A stretch of 64,000 bases of DNA from Oopsacas minuta (GCA_024704765.1 JAKMXF010000321.1:62001-126000), one strand, 5' to 3'. Positions 44,739 through 55,556 are shown, numbered from the stretch's first letter. Notes: generated by a model from the sequence alone, not told the origin. Made by a program: numbers and translations.

Positions 44739-47700
44739 TCATGCTTCCACACTTTTACTTGAAGTGGCAGAATAGTGCCACATTTTCTGGCCACAATCTA
44801 ACACCTCTTTGTACTTTGTTTCTAGAATTTGATTTTCTTTTTGCAACTTTTTGATATTCAAATCCCGCATTTTTATTGAAAGTGTCTTTTCGTTTAATTC
44901 AGTTTCGATTTCAGAGAATTTGGTTTGTAACTCTAATTTATCTTTTAAGATAGTTTGATGTAACTCATCAGCTGTTTCCTTCCATTGGCGTTCTTTCTCT
45001 AAAGTGGCTTGTAGGTGTGTAATCTTGTCCTCAAGTGATGTGACACTCTTTTCACACCTTCCTTTTTCTTCGCTAATTTTCTCTAAAGAACCTTCCAACT
45101 TTGAGATCGATTGTTTCTTTCGTTCTTCCATTCGTTTGTTAGAAGATTCCAATTCACCTTCTGCGCTCGACAACTTCCCAAGGAGGTTCACAATATCACC
45201 ATGCATTGTGTCACAAGTGCTTTGCATAGTTTTATACTCGCTTTGCCACTTTTTACACTTTTCATGTTCACGGACTGTCTTAGCGCGCTCCGATTTCAGA
45301 GCAGACTTAGCATCAGCTATGGACTGTTGGAATGTTGATAATTGTGTCAGCTGTTGTCTATCATTACCTTTGAAGTGGTCTAACGCCTCTCTTAATAAGT
45401 GGCATTCCTTTTTAAGGACACAATTTTCAATATTAGCGTCTGAATACAGTTTTTTGCATTCATTATATTGTTTGGCTAAATCAGCTGTTTTCTCATGACT
45501 CGCTAGGATAAGGTGATGATCAGTTTCTAATTGATTGTAAGTGTCAGTTAAATCGTTTAGTTTCAGTTCCAATTTGAAGGCTTTCTCGTCAGATTTGTCT
45601 TTTTCCTTATCGAGAATTGTTTCCGACATTTTTATATGGTCCAATTCCTGTTGTCGGTTGTTTAGAAGTGTCCCCATCTCTGATAATTCTCTTTCACGTT
45701 TGGAGAGGGTCTGTTCCAAATCATCAGCTGATTGTTTAGAAGAAATCAGCTGAGATAGGACACTTTTTAGTTCAGATTTGATATCACTTAGTTCCAGTTC
45801 TAATTGCGTTTGAGATCGCCTCAGCTGTTTGTGTTCTTTCTGCTCAATTTCTAAACTATTAATTACTCTATTTAGTTCCAGTTTCAGTTTGTCGCTATCA
45901 CTAGTCATACCCTTCAGCTGATTGGTCTGATCCCCTGTGTCCCTCCTCAAGGCATCAATTTCCAGGTTTAACACTTCAACTTGTGAAGCGAGTGCTGATT
46001 TTGAAATTTCCAGAAATTCGATGGTTTTCTTGTTTTCTGTTTTTGAGGTGACAATAGTTGTCTCTAATTGGTGGATTTTGTTTTCAACCAATCGTCTTTC
46101 GTGCATTGCTTGTTCTTGAAAACTGAAAAGTTCATCAGATTTTTCCGCCAATTTTTGCGACAATTTTGCCACTTCTGATGACGTAATTATCGCCTCTTTA
46201 TTCCCAGATTCCAGTTTGGATTTTAAGCCAATCAAATCCCGTTCTTTGTGAGAGAATTTCACCTGTAAATCTTCAAGTTCTTTCGATTTTTGAGTCAATT
46301 GTGAGAGTGTTAGTTCCAGTTCTGATTTGTTCTTAACGTTTAGTTCTAATATGTTAGAAGTTTCGCCACGTTTATTATCAATATCTTCTTTCAACAGCTG
46401 ATTTTCATTATACACAATAGATAGTTCATCTTTTAGTTCTGATATCTTACATTCCAATTCCATATTTCGTCGTCCGGAGCGGCCCTTGTGCTCGTTCCAG
46501 CTCTCAATCAGCTGTTTATTCTCACATTCCATTTGACTCATCCTTGACAACAAATCATTATTATAAACATCAACTTCGTCACGTTCCTTTTGTAAATTTT
46601 CAAGCGACAATGTCAAATTCTTAGTTTCATTTTCAATTTGCTTTTTCACATTTTCACTTTCGATTAATTTATTTTTCACACCTTTTAGTTCCAGTTCTGT
46701 GTTATTAATTATGTCATCATAATTATCTGTAATCTCTTGCATCTTATTTTCATTCCCAGAAATCGAATTTTTCAATCTATTTATCTCATTCTCTAACGAG
46801 TCATTCTTTTTGGAACTAGAGGTGTTTGATAGTTCCAGTTTGTCTCTGAGTGCTTTAACTTCCTCTCTAGTGTGTCGTAGTGTCTCTTGAAGCGACACAT
46901 TCAGCTCTTGAGCATTCATTAACACCTCTTCCTTGTGTGCTACTTGGTGTTTCAAATTTTCGATTTCAATTTCATATGTACTCATTTGCAAGTCAAGTTT
47001 GTGTTTACCTTTTTCTTCTGTTAACGCAAACAACTCTGCTTGTGTACTCAATTTCTTCTTCGCCTCCTGGAGAACCTCTATGTCACCTTGGAGGGTCGAT
47101 ATCTCCCCTTTAAGTTCCTTAATCATATCGTCTCTCCTTCGACAACCATCCTCAGCTGTTTTCAGTTGTATAGTTAGTTCTGTTTGCTGTCTGCTATTGG
47201 AATTAACACGTGTCTTCTCTGAGTCCAATAGGTGTTGGTTCCGGTTTAATTCCTGTGATAGTTCCAGTTTCAAATCATTGACGTTAGTTTCAAGCTCATT
47301 CCGCTCATTCTTCAAGCTCTCCAGACTGGATTTAAGTGAACTGAAAGATTTTGAAATCGTATCTTTCTCAGATTGTAATCTCTTAAGTTGTCCTTCATGT
47401 GTCACATTCAACACCTCTGTAGAAGTGGATTGTGTCTTGAGTAACATACGTAATTTCTCCAATTCCTTTTCGTATTGTGTCGCTTGTACAGATATTTGTT
47501 GTCGCAATCTTGTCTTATCTTCCTCAGATTTCTTTTGTAGAATTTTAATATTTTCTTTGTATGTTTCTTCAACCATAGAAATATTGATATATTTATTTCC
47601 GGTGTTTATAGCAATGCGTTCAGCTACTGTCTCGTAAACAAGTCTCTTCTTAACGATCGCCTCCTCGATTGATACCAACTTGTCATCAAGGCCCTGTCTC

Positions 47701-48661
47701 TTAGCAGAGGGGGATTCCCTCTTTCGTAACTCAAACTTAGCCTGATCCACTTCATCTTGTAAATTTGTAACCTTTCGCTCCTGTCGATTTAGTTCTGTTT
47801 GTATTTTCTGTTTTTCTTTAATAAAGAACGTTACCATTTCCTGCACTCCTGCTCCAGAGAGGTGTTGGTGTCCCTCTGTTATCAAGAGTCTCCTGGCTGA
47901 CCTAACCTCATCGTATAGTGCATCCTTCTCTGCATCTGTTTGGATAATCTGTAGAGTATAAGAAAATACACAAAATAGTCCAATTTGGCCCAATTATAAT
48001 TATATGTCTTATACTCATAGATTCGAAGGAACTCTCAATCTGGGATCAATTGGGCCTCGGTGTTACCCTGACGATAGCAGAAGATCACAGGATCTCAATA
48101 TTTGTTACCCGTGTACACCTGTGGTTTATCTAGGTAATTGGTGGCGCTTAAAGTGTCGGTACAGAGGTCATAAATGACACAAAGTGCTGCACATGAGAGC
48201 TAGAGGATCAAAATGTTACCGTCCAAAAATGGCCAATGGACCCCCCAATTTGTGAACCGCTAGGGGATCAATATTTAACCTAAGTTTGGTAACAATTATC
48301 ACACCTGTTGTTTAATAGCATCATTCTCAATTTCCAGTTCTCTAGACAACTTATCTCTCTGCTCACTCAGATTTCTAATATGAGCCACATAGCTTTCCAC
48401 GGCTGCCATCTCATCCTTGGTTTGTTCCCTTAGGGTAGCACTTTCATTCACGGCACCTTTCAAAGTGTCCTCTGTTCGTTTTAGCTTTCTCCATAAATGT
48501 TTGAGTTTCAATTCATCTGTCGCGGATAAAGCAAGGCCGTCTGTCATGAAACATTCGTTTATTAATGACATTTCATCTCCTGGGACATTCCCAGACCGTG
48601 GACTGGTTGTTAAGGTAGGTATCTTAGAACGTTTCGCCATGCCAGGTTTGTAACTAAGCAA
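44739..48661 (-). CDS. Long coiled-coil protein (about 1190 aa), unidentified
   Basis: Two exons: 48661-48305 and about 47951-44739. The CAG|GTGTGA donor and CTACAG| acceptor join ..NDAIKQQ to IIQTDAEKDALYDEVRS in frame. The start is either Met 1 (MLSYKPGMAKRSK) or Met 8 at 48640. After a short basic and serine-rich head, practically the whole protein is heptad coiled coil rich in Glu, Lys, Leu and Ser, with repeated LELEL/LKLEL segments and no long break. It ends DCGQKMWHYSATSSKSVEA. No catalytic or targeting motif is visible. Such proteins commonly serve centrosomes, cilia or the cytoskeleton, but I cannot name an orthologue; a CCDC-type ciliary protein is one possibility. Confidence 0.8.
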
Positions 48662-48694
48662 CCATTAAAGGAATGTACAAGTAGCTAATAAATA

Positions 48695-48791
48695 CAGTAG
48701 ACCGGTTAATCGGGATAACACCATTATCCCGATTAATCCAGTCAAAATGCCCTGCTGGTCCCGATGTGACACTATTAAGAGGAGTCTACTG
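48695..48791. mobile_element. Short TA-flanked MITE, CAGTAGAC ends
   Basis: CAGTAGACCGGTTAATCGGG at the left and AGGAGTCTACTG at the right, with TA on each side. The interior has an ATCGGGATAA/TTATCCCGAT stem. Non-coding. Confidence 0.55.
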
Positions 48792-49727
48792 TATGTAAAT
48801 AGCAACACCTTAATAATACATACGTATAAGGGTAAGGGCCGGAATTACCCTGGAGTGGCCCAAAGGCTGGATCATACAAGTGGCCCGAAACATGGTCGAC
48901 ATTGGTTGGTGCCCTCCCAAATTTCAAATATTTTACAAACTAGAAAGTGCCATATTTTACAGTGCAGGGGTCTCTGCCAATATTGGGTTGGAATAAATGA
49001 CTGACCTGAAGTGGCATGATGGCTAATAAGAGGTCAAGTAGATAAAGAGCAAGGATAGTGACCGATCTAATAGGGTTATACTTGCTCCCTTCCCTTGGAA
49101 AGTAAACAAACAAACAAATAAATAAATAAATAAATAAATATATCCGGATTAGTAATTAAGAAAAATGATTAAAGATAACCCATTAATAATTATTATCATT
49201 TACGGAGCCAACTTTGTCCAAGAGGAGACCTATTGGGGATCAAATATTGGTCCAAAATATACCCAAATTGGCCAACGCAACATAACGACGTAGCAACGTA
49301 ACGCAGCATTTACGTGTAATGTATCCCGTAATAGCCACATATTATAGTACCTCAAGTTTGAATTTTTTAGAAATGTGTCGTTTTATTTGTCAAATAAGCA
49401 ATGATTTGGTGAACAAACCACTTTTGACACTCAGTGGACTTTAAATTAATACAACTTAACGGCTACAGGGTGTGAATTAATGATGGGGGTTCATTCACCA
49501 TATATGATTACTTATTTCTTGTCAAATAGAGAGATACATTTCTAGAATATTTCTCCTTTAAATAGGAGAGATAAATAACTAGGCAGTACTTCGTATCTTC
49601 TTTGCCATTCAACTACGAGCAGCCAACTACTTCGGAGATACCATTGGCATACATTGAAATGGAAACGGCTAATAAACCATTCATTAGCGCATGTGAATTT
49701 GATGCCCTGGAGATGATTCGTGTTGTG

Positions 49728-49850
49728 TTGTGTCGCGGTGTTGTGTCGAGTTGTGTCGCGGTGGTGTGTCGAGTTGTGTCGCGGTGGTGTGTCGAGTTGT
49801 GTCGCGGTGGTGTGTCGAGTTGTATCGCGGTGTTGTGTCGAGTTGTGTCG
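49728..49850. repeat. GTGTCGCGGTGGTGTGTCGA minisatellite
   Basis: About five copies of a unit of roughly 23-24 bases, alternating GTCGAGTTGT and GTCGCGGTG. It is GC-richer than its surroundings and abuts the CGAATA array directly. Confidence 0.85.
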
Positions 49851-50140
49851 CGGAAGCGAAATCGAATACGAATACGAATACGAATACGAATCGACTACGA
49901 ATACGAATCGAATACGAATACGAATACGAATCGAATCCGAATACGAATCGAATCGACTACGAATACGAATCGAATACGAATCGAATCGAATACGAATCGA
50001 ATACGAATCGAATCGAATACGAATCGAATCGACTACGAATACGAATCGAATACGAATCGAATCGAATACGAATCGAATACGAATCGAATACGAATCGAAT
50101 CCGAATACGAATCGAATACGAAATACGAATCGAATACGTT
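49851..50140. repeat. CGAATA/CGAAT minisatellite
   Basis: About 290 bases built almost only from CGAATA and CGAAT units in irregular alternation, with rare CGACTA and CGAATCC variants. Because units are 5 or 6 bases, several frames on both strands stay open and give Arg/Ile/Asn/Thr-rich strings. It has one CpG per unit. Confidence 0.95.
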
Positions 50141-50668
50141 AAACGAAACGCACGTAACACTAGTTGGTATTCATCATCCATGGTCAGTACCCTCTCTTAG
50201 CCTGATCAACTATTTGAGGATTATAGATCTTGGGTGGCGGATACTAACCAGTAACACCTTCAGTTATAGGTGGATAAGTTCGATGGGTCTTTCAGTTTAT
50301 AAGTGGGGGGTGGACTGTTGGGTAAGCCATGTATATACAATTAACGAAGCGAGAGCCTAGGTAACTGTAATGGTGACAAGGGTAACGTATAGGTACAACA
50401 GCTAGGAATGTGCAGCCCAATTATGGGTTGCATGCTCCCCTTGTCACTCTCCAATCGTATAGGCTCGCGGTTGGGAAAGGTACAGAGTGTGTCCCAAGTG
50501 CACTCACAGCGAAATCGCTGTATCCCCTGAGGGACCAACCAATAATCCAATTTACAATATACCTCGTATCGCAGCTCTTAAATATAACAAGAACTATAAA
50601 TCTTGAAATCTCCCTTATAGTGTCTCTATAACACCTAACACCTATATGACGTCACAAAGTACTCCGCT

Positions 50669-50712
50669 GTCCTCTCTAATTGTTCACTTACTAGTGGACA
50701 ATTAGAGAGGAC
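50669..50712. repeat. Perfect 15-bp-stem hairpin
   Basis: GTCCTCTCTAATTGT is followed by a 14-base loop and ACAATTAGAGAGGAC. It lies between the minisatellites and the DUSP genes. It may be a MITE core or a structured RNA; function unknown. Confidence 0.6.
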
Positions 50713-50956
50713 CCAATGTATACACTGATTCAATCTTTAATTAATAATGATACTAACTATGGAACTCGGAAGAGAAGTAAACTCACCTGTATGTGATTAT
50801 ATGTTATGTCCCTCGTCCAAAGGTGCTAAAATATGAATAATCACCCCGGCTACTATTCTATAGATTAGGATCTCAAAAATTCACACTCGGTAACAAATAT
50901 ACAAACAAAAATAAATCACGCATTCTCAAAATATATTAAAATACCCTATTTCTTGT

Positions 50957-52009
50957 CTAAACTGGAACTAAGAAGTAGAACCGTAGATTCGTGTTAGTTC
51001 CAATTACATCAGAATATTCTGTTATAAGATCAGATTCGCTAAGTGGAACAGTTCCAAATACCATTTTAGAGAGGATCTTTTTTGCTGTCATATTTATGAT
51101 TCTAGCGTACATCTTCATTTCCTGCTTTTCATTAGATATTCCTTGGGTAGCAACCGTAAATACGTCTTGGTATGTGTCTGTAGGTGTTAGATATAGATAT
51201 TTAACAGAGCCCCACTTAGTTTCAGTTATGATTCTATAAGAAAATCTGAGTTTGGATTCGGAAAAAGTATTTGAACGAGGAAGGGGAACAATTTGATTGG
51301 TAAAAGAAATAGGGTAAGAGCCTTCAGACATGCCATGCCAGTATAGCAACTGGTCCCAAGCTTCGGAATGTAGATAAATGGGGGATACAGTATGCAAATC
51401 TTTCCCTAAGATATCCAAGTTGTTGATTGGAATGTTCGACATAATTTCGTTATCACATTTTATATCTGAACTATCAAAATTGACGGCTTGTTTCCACTTC
51501 TGGAACCAAGTGTGAGATACCACATAATTTGTCTCTCCTTCCATTGGTTCCAGTTTCAATAAGGGTGCAATTGTGTCTCTCTCATACTTCTTAGTTCTAA
51601 ATATAGTAACCTTCCCTAACTCGTTAAAACATGTATCATCGATTTCCCAATTCAGACATACTTTATCAAGTGAATATTTCTTAGTTCCATATTGAGCCAT
51701 TAAGTCCCGGATCTCCTGGGATTGTTTCGTTTGAAATTCCACCAAATTATTACTTTTCAGATTCAGTTCCACTTGCTCAAGAGTTAGTTCCAGTTTCCGT
51801 ATATCCAATTCTATAGTTTCAAGTTTGGATAAATTCAGACTTTCTGCTCTATCAATCTCCGCCAATATTTCTTCTTCCCGTTTCCCTAGCAACCGATGGA
51901 ATGTAGCTATTCTATTTTTAACATTTTGTCTAGCATCTTCAAAGCTTAAAACTGTAACCGATGGCGTCTTTAAAGCCTCAAATTCTTCACTTTCAAAACT
52001 GGATGCCAT
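50957..52009 (-). CDS. Coiled-coil plus DUSP-domain protein, copy 1 (350 aa)
   Basis: A single exon starting MASSFESEEFEAL. Residues 18-110 are a coiled coil (ARQNVKNRIATFHRLLGKRE, LDIRKLELTLEQVEL) followed by VCLNWEIDDTCFNELGKV, which resembles the end of the N-terminal module in the NHL genes of this window. Residues about 160-245 look like a DUSP domain, as found in ubiquitin-specific proteases such as USP4, 11 and 15: YVVSHTWFQKWKQAV, then PINNLDI, then LHSEAWDQLLYWHGMSEGSYPI. A strand-rich ubiquitin-like tail follows (LRFSYRIITETKWGSVKYLYL, TYQDVF). There is no Cys-box or His-box protease domain. Probable protein-interaction adaptor; I know of no named family with this layout. Confidence 0.78.
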   Translation of the reverse strand: MASSFESEEFEALKTPSVTVLSFEDARQNVKNRIATFHRLLGKREEEILAEIDRAESLNLSKLETIELDIRKLELTLEQVELNLKSNNLVEFQTKQSQEIRDLMAQYGTKKYSLDKVCLNWEIDDTCFNELGKVTIFRTKKYERDTIAPLLKLEPMEGETNYVVSHTWFQKWKQAVNFDSSDIKCDNEIMSNIPINNLDILGKDLHTVSPIYLHSEAWDQLLYWHGMSEGSYPISFTNQIVPLPRSNTFSESKLRFSYRIITETKWGSVKYLYLTPTDTYQDVFTVATQGISNEKQEMKMYARIINMTAKKILSKMVFGTVPLSESDLITEYSDVIGTNTNLRFYFLVPV

Positions 52010-52149
52010 AGCTAAGAGGTGTTAAACTGTCTCGTGTTATGCCACAAATAATTATAGCGACATTAAGTATTTTCTATATTAGTTATAAAATAAAACAACA
52101 AATAAATAAATACAAAAATGTTACTCAAAAAAACCCAAATATTTATACA

Positions 52150-53178
52150 TTATAACACAGCTGGAACAATAAAATAGAACCTGATATTAGTGTCAGTTCC
52201 AATTTGCTGGCTAAAATCACTGATTTCATTCACTTTTCCATAAACTTTTACCATAAAACTATTTTTCTTTCGTTTAGTCTTCCACTGAATCCTTATTGTG
52301 TCGCGACCCACTCCAATTCCCTTCATAGCAACGTTAAGTAGCTCTTGGAATGTATTGGTAGGATATAGATATATAAAGTTAACAATCCCGCGTTGTTTTC
52401 CTTGAATAATTCTATAAGAAAACCTCAGTTTCGACTTGAGAAGATGTAGAGCAAGATCAGAATTTGAGAATACAGATATGGGATATGATAGCTCAGATAA
52501 GCCATGCCAGCCTAGCAACAGTTTCCAAGCATCGGAATGTAGAGGTTTACAAGATACAGAATCCAAGTCCTTACCTTGGATCTCAATGTTGTCGATTGGA
52601 ATGTTCGACATAATTTCGTTATCACATTTTATATCTGAACTATCAAAATTGACGGCTTGTTTCCACTTCTGGAACCAAGTGTCTGATACTACATAATTCG
52701 TCTCTCCTTCCATTGGTTCCAGTTCCAACAAGGGTGCAATTGTGTCTCTCTCATACTTCTTAGTTCTAAATATAGTAACCTTCCCTAACTTGTTAAAACA
52801 TGTATCATCGATTTCCCAATTCAGACACACCTTACCAAGTGAATATTTCTTAGTTCCATAATCAGCCATTAGGTTCCGGATCTCCTGGGATTGTTTCGTC
52901 TGGAAATCTTTCAAATTATTACTTTTCAGATTTAGTTCCACTTGCTCAAGAGTTAGTTCCAGTTTCCGTATATCCAATTCTATAGTTTCAAGTTTGGATA
53001 AATTTAGACTTTCTGCTCTATCAATCTCCGCCAATATTTCTTCTTCCCGTTTCCCTAGCAACCGATGGAATGTAGCTATTCTATTTTTAACATTTTGTCT
53101 AGCATCTTCAAAACTTAAAACTGTAACCGATGACGTCTTCAAAGCCTCAAATTCTTCACTTTCAAAACTGGATGCCAT
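52150..53178 (-). CDS. Coiled-coil plus DUSP-domain protein, copy 2 (342 aa)
   Basis: A single exon and a tandem sister of the gene at 50957. The first 195 residues are almost identical (MASSFESEEFEALKTSSV, same coiled coil and WEIDDTCFNKLGKV strand), including the 5' flank CTAAGAGGTGTTAAA. The DUSP segment (YVVSDTWFQKWKQAV..PIDNIEI..LHSDAWKLLLGWHGLSELSYPI) is close. The ubiquitin-like tail is strongly diverged (GIVNFIYLYPTNTFQELLNVAMKGI). The sharp change from near-identity to divergence implies recent conversion of the 5' half, or diversifying selection on the tail. No protease domain. Confidence 0.78.
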   Translation of the reverse strand: MASSFESEEFEALKTSSVTVLSFEDARQNVKNRIATFHRLLGKREEEILAEIDRAESLNLSKLETIELDIRKLELTLEQVELNLKSNNLKDFQTKQSQEIRNLMADYGTKKYSLGKVCLNWEIDDTCFNKLGKVTIFRTKKYERDTIAPLLELEPMEGETNYVVSDTWFQKWKQAVNFDSSDIKCDNEIMSNIPIDNIEIQGKDLDSVSCKPLHSDAWKLLLGWHGLSELSYPISVFSNSDLALHLLKSKLRFSYRIIQGKQRGIVNFIYLYPTNTFQELLNVAMKGIGVGRDTIRIQWKTKRKKNSFMVKVYGKVNEISDFSQQIGTDTNIRFYFIVPAVL

Positions 53179-53306
53179 AGCTAAGAGGTGTTAAATGTGT
53201 ACAGGGAGAACCAGTGACCACTATTGTGACACTATCACTTCTTTAATTCTAATTAATGTAATAATGGAATTACTTAAAATCAAAATGTCAACAACAACAA
53301 AATTAT

Positions 53307-53630
53307 TTATTTATGTTCTGTAAGCAATTTTTTCGCATCGTTTATTTTAGTGGCGATATAAGGAGATCCACCTTTGTCAGGATGGTTTTTTAACATTAAC
53401 CGTCTGTGAGCCTCAGAGATGGCTGAAAGTGGCGCAGAGGGACTAACACCTAAGATCCGTGCCGCTTCTCTGTGTGTCATAGTTGGGTCAAATCCTCCTT
53501 TATAATATGACGACATGATGCCCTTCATTCGTATCCTCATGGGTCCAGTTTTCTGAAAGGTCTTCATTGCTGTCCTGATCAATATGGCACCGACGAATAG
53601 CCCTGTACCAACGATAACAAGTGAGGACAT
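53307..53630 (-). CDS. DNAJC19: DNAJC19/TIM14 (Pam18) mitochondrial import co-chaperone
   Basis: A single exon of 107 residues, close to the usual 110-116. It has an N-terminal membrane anchor ([15 protein letters not shown]), a short matrix linker ([29 protein letters not shown]) and a C-terminal J domain with the HPD motif (LKNHPDKGG), ending [12 protein letters not shown]14 sits in the inner membrane TIM23 import motor and stimulates mtHsp70 ATPase activity. It lies between two members of the DUSP gene cluster in the same orientation, with no functional link implied. Confidence 0.95.
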   Translation of the reverse strand: MSSLVIVGTGLFVGAILIRTAMKTFQKTGPMRIRMKGIMSSYYKGGFDPTMTHREAARILGVSPSAPLSAISEAHRRLMLKNHPDKGGSPYIATKINDAKKLLTEHK

Positions 53631-54402
53631 TCCAGAGACAACTCTTAATCAATCTAATTGACGGAGTATACTGTAATATAAGAACTAACACCTTTTAGGA
53701 ATATTAATACAGAGGTAAACAAATTTAGAGGATTAGTATTTGAACCCTTAGACATTTATGTCCCTCTGTAACTCGTGTGTCCTTATACTACGAAAAATCG
53801 GGACGAATTAAGGTTTTTGGGAAGATTTGGCGGAACATATCTCATTAGCCTTGGATACAGGTCATACAAAACTGGACGTCCCGGTATAACCATCTATCCT
53901 GTTGCCAAGTGTGATATTACGCCATTATGGTTGTAGATACACTCTTACTAATTCATCTCATTTCTATAACTGATCTCACGGATCGACAGACAGTCAAAAT
54001 TGTCTATAACAGCAACCGAAAGTACTAGCAGAAGTTGGCCGTTAAGACAAGTAACCTATATTAAGATAATACAGTATAAGTAGTAACGATGGTAACCCAA
54101 AGGAATGTCAAAGGTATACTTTATGGGAGGCGAACACTTTATAAAGTGGCAGTTATAGACAGCTTTAGCCCCAGTAAGGGACCAAAATTGTGGCCGCTAT
54201 GTGCAGGTGACTGTTATACAGAGGTGGATACCTATACGAAGAGATCGTGAGAGTTGAGCGGCCTGCCAAATGCATGAACAGGATTTTGGTTTCCGCCCAC
54301 TGGGACCACCACTACCCTTAAAGGCGTGAAAATATAACAAAGAAATATTGTAAAAATGTGGATAAATTCCAATATATACAAATAATATGTAAAAATTATA
54401 TA
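53631..54402. other. Spacer without recognised genes
   Basis: No gene is supported. Short minus frames near 54197-54406 show no domain features. Confidence 0.5.
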
Positions 54403-55394
54403 TCAATCATCAAACACCTCTCTCAAATAACTAATTCTAGAACAAAGACTGACATTATCAGGATCTCTCCTGTCTACTCTAACCTCTACATTAAACCCTA
54501 TAGGTTCATATACTAGGTTACAGTTCCGGTTCAATTTACCTCCAGCATCCTCGGTGTTTGAGGTGATCTCCTTTGGAGGAGAAATTGGTTTCACTTTGGT
54601 GTCAACTTGACACTCCCAAGCATCCACTTGTACTTTTTTAGTCTTATCGTCAAAATAAGTTTTCCTTGCTATTGTAATTGAATCATTTGCCATTCCATTC
54701 CACCCTAGCAACAGTTCAAATGCATCGGAATGCAGCAATACAAAATGTTTGTTCCTCTGAAGTCCATATTTGAGTCTGGAACCGGAAATAATCCGGGAAT
54801 TATCGATTGGTACCCGTTTAACCGGAGCGGATCGAAAACTTTTGAATAAAGATTTATGGAAATTCACTTCATCACACCAATCCCTGAACCACCTAGCTGA
54901 CACAATGTGCCATATTTCCCCAAGTTCAGGGTGTCTTGATTGAATGATACGTTGGATCATTGTCCTCTGTTCCTCACGGGACGGTAGCACATGACTAATC
55001 GTACAAACATTATTTTGACACCTTTCAAAATCAGAGTTCCATATTAAAACAACAGAATCCACTTCAATTTCTTGTACATTTTTGAGATAATTTATTTTCT
55101 TAACAATCGAATTTACAGATTTAGTATATTCTTCGTTTAAAATATTTTCTGTAAAAGTTGTCTCAACTTTTGTAAGCGCTTTTTCTAGCTCAAATATATT
55201 AGCAGAAATCTCATTTGTTTAAAGATTCTATTTTGGATTATTTCTTGAAGTTTACTTAACAATTTTTGTTCCAAATCGTATAATTGGTCGTGGAAATATG
55301 AAAATTTTGATCGTATTAGAACCTCAGCATCTGATAGGCTGCATCTCTCAATTGTGTCTGTAAATTGTGTCGGTTCAGAATATTTTGTTGCCAT
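54403..55394 (-). CDS. Coiled-coil plus DUSP-domain protein, copy 3, with a frameshift
   Basis: Begins MATKYSEPTQF at 55394 and ends at 54403, about 330 residues. The coiled coil starts in one frame (LYDLEQKLLSKLQEIIQNR). It continues in another (NIFELEKALTKVETTFTEN, then EVDSVVLIWNSDFERCQNNVC) after a one-base shift near 55205-55215. No plausible GT-AG intron explains the shift, so this is an assembly error, a polymorphism or a young pseudogene. The DUSP-like segment is clear: HIVSARWFRDWCDEV, VPIDNSRII, LLHSDAFELLLGWNGMANDSITI. The tail is shorter than in copies 1 and 2 and ends SYLREVFDD. It is the most diverged member of the cluster. Confidence 0.65.
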
Positions 55395-55439
55395 AATTAA
55401 ATTACTAATAACAAACAAAAATGTAGACAAATAATAAAC

Positions 55440-55556
55440 AATCAACTCTCGTCATATCGAAGCTGATTGGACTGATAATTATCACCGATGGAATGTATGT
55501 AACTTTAACGGTTAGCTCCAGTTTTGTACAATTTCACACCTCGATATAAGCGGGTA
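55440..55556. mobile_element. MITE of the 'CAATAAACTCCTGTCATATC' family, copy 3 (truncated)
   Basis: CAATCAACTCTCGTCATATC at the left, then TTTTGTACAATTTCACACCT and CGATATAAGCGGGTA as in copies 1 and 2. The right terminal repeat is missing. Confidence 0.55.

Larger units (their letters stand above)
48662..50956. other. Spacer with MITE and two adjoining minisatellites
   Basis: No supported gene. It contains a small MITE at 48695-48791, an (AAAT)n run near 49118-49142, a GTGTCG-type minisatellite at 49728-49850, a CGAATA minisatellite at 49851-50140 and a perfect-stem hairpin at 50669-50712. The open frames crossing 49602-50360 are products of the repeat. Confidence 0.65.

Noticed and set aside
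46880-47637. Plus-strand frames up to 234 codons inside the long coiled-coil gene
   Set aside because: Shadow frames: the Ser/Phe/Leu-rich translations are the usual complement of Glu/Lys-rich coiled coil.
49602-50360. Open frames of 140-252 codons on plus and a 74-codon frame on minus
   Set aside because: They are produced by the CGAAT/CGAATA and GTGTCG arrays, which lack stops in several frames; translations are monotonous Arg/Ile/Asn/Thr or Cys/Val/Ser strings.
55195-55225. Programmed -1 frameshifting at TTTAAAC in the third DUSP gene
   Set aside because: The heptamer is in the wrong register for a standard slippery site and the shifted frame meets a stop if entered there. The paralogues need no shift, so a simple indel is more likely.
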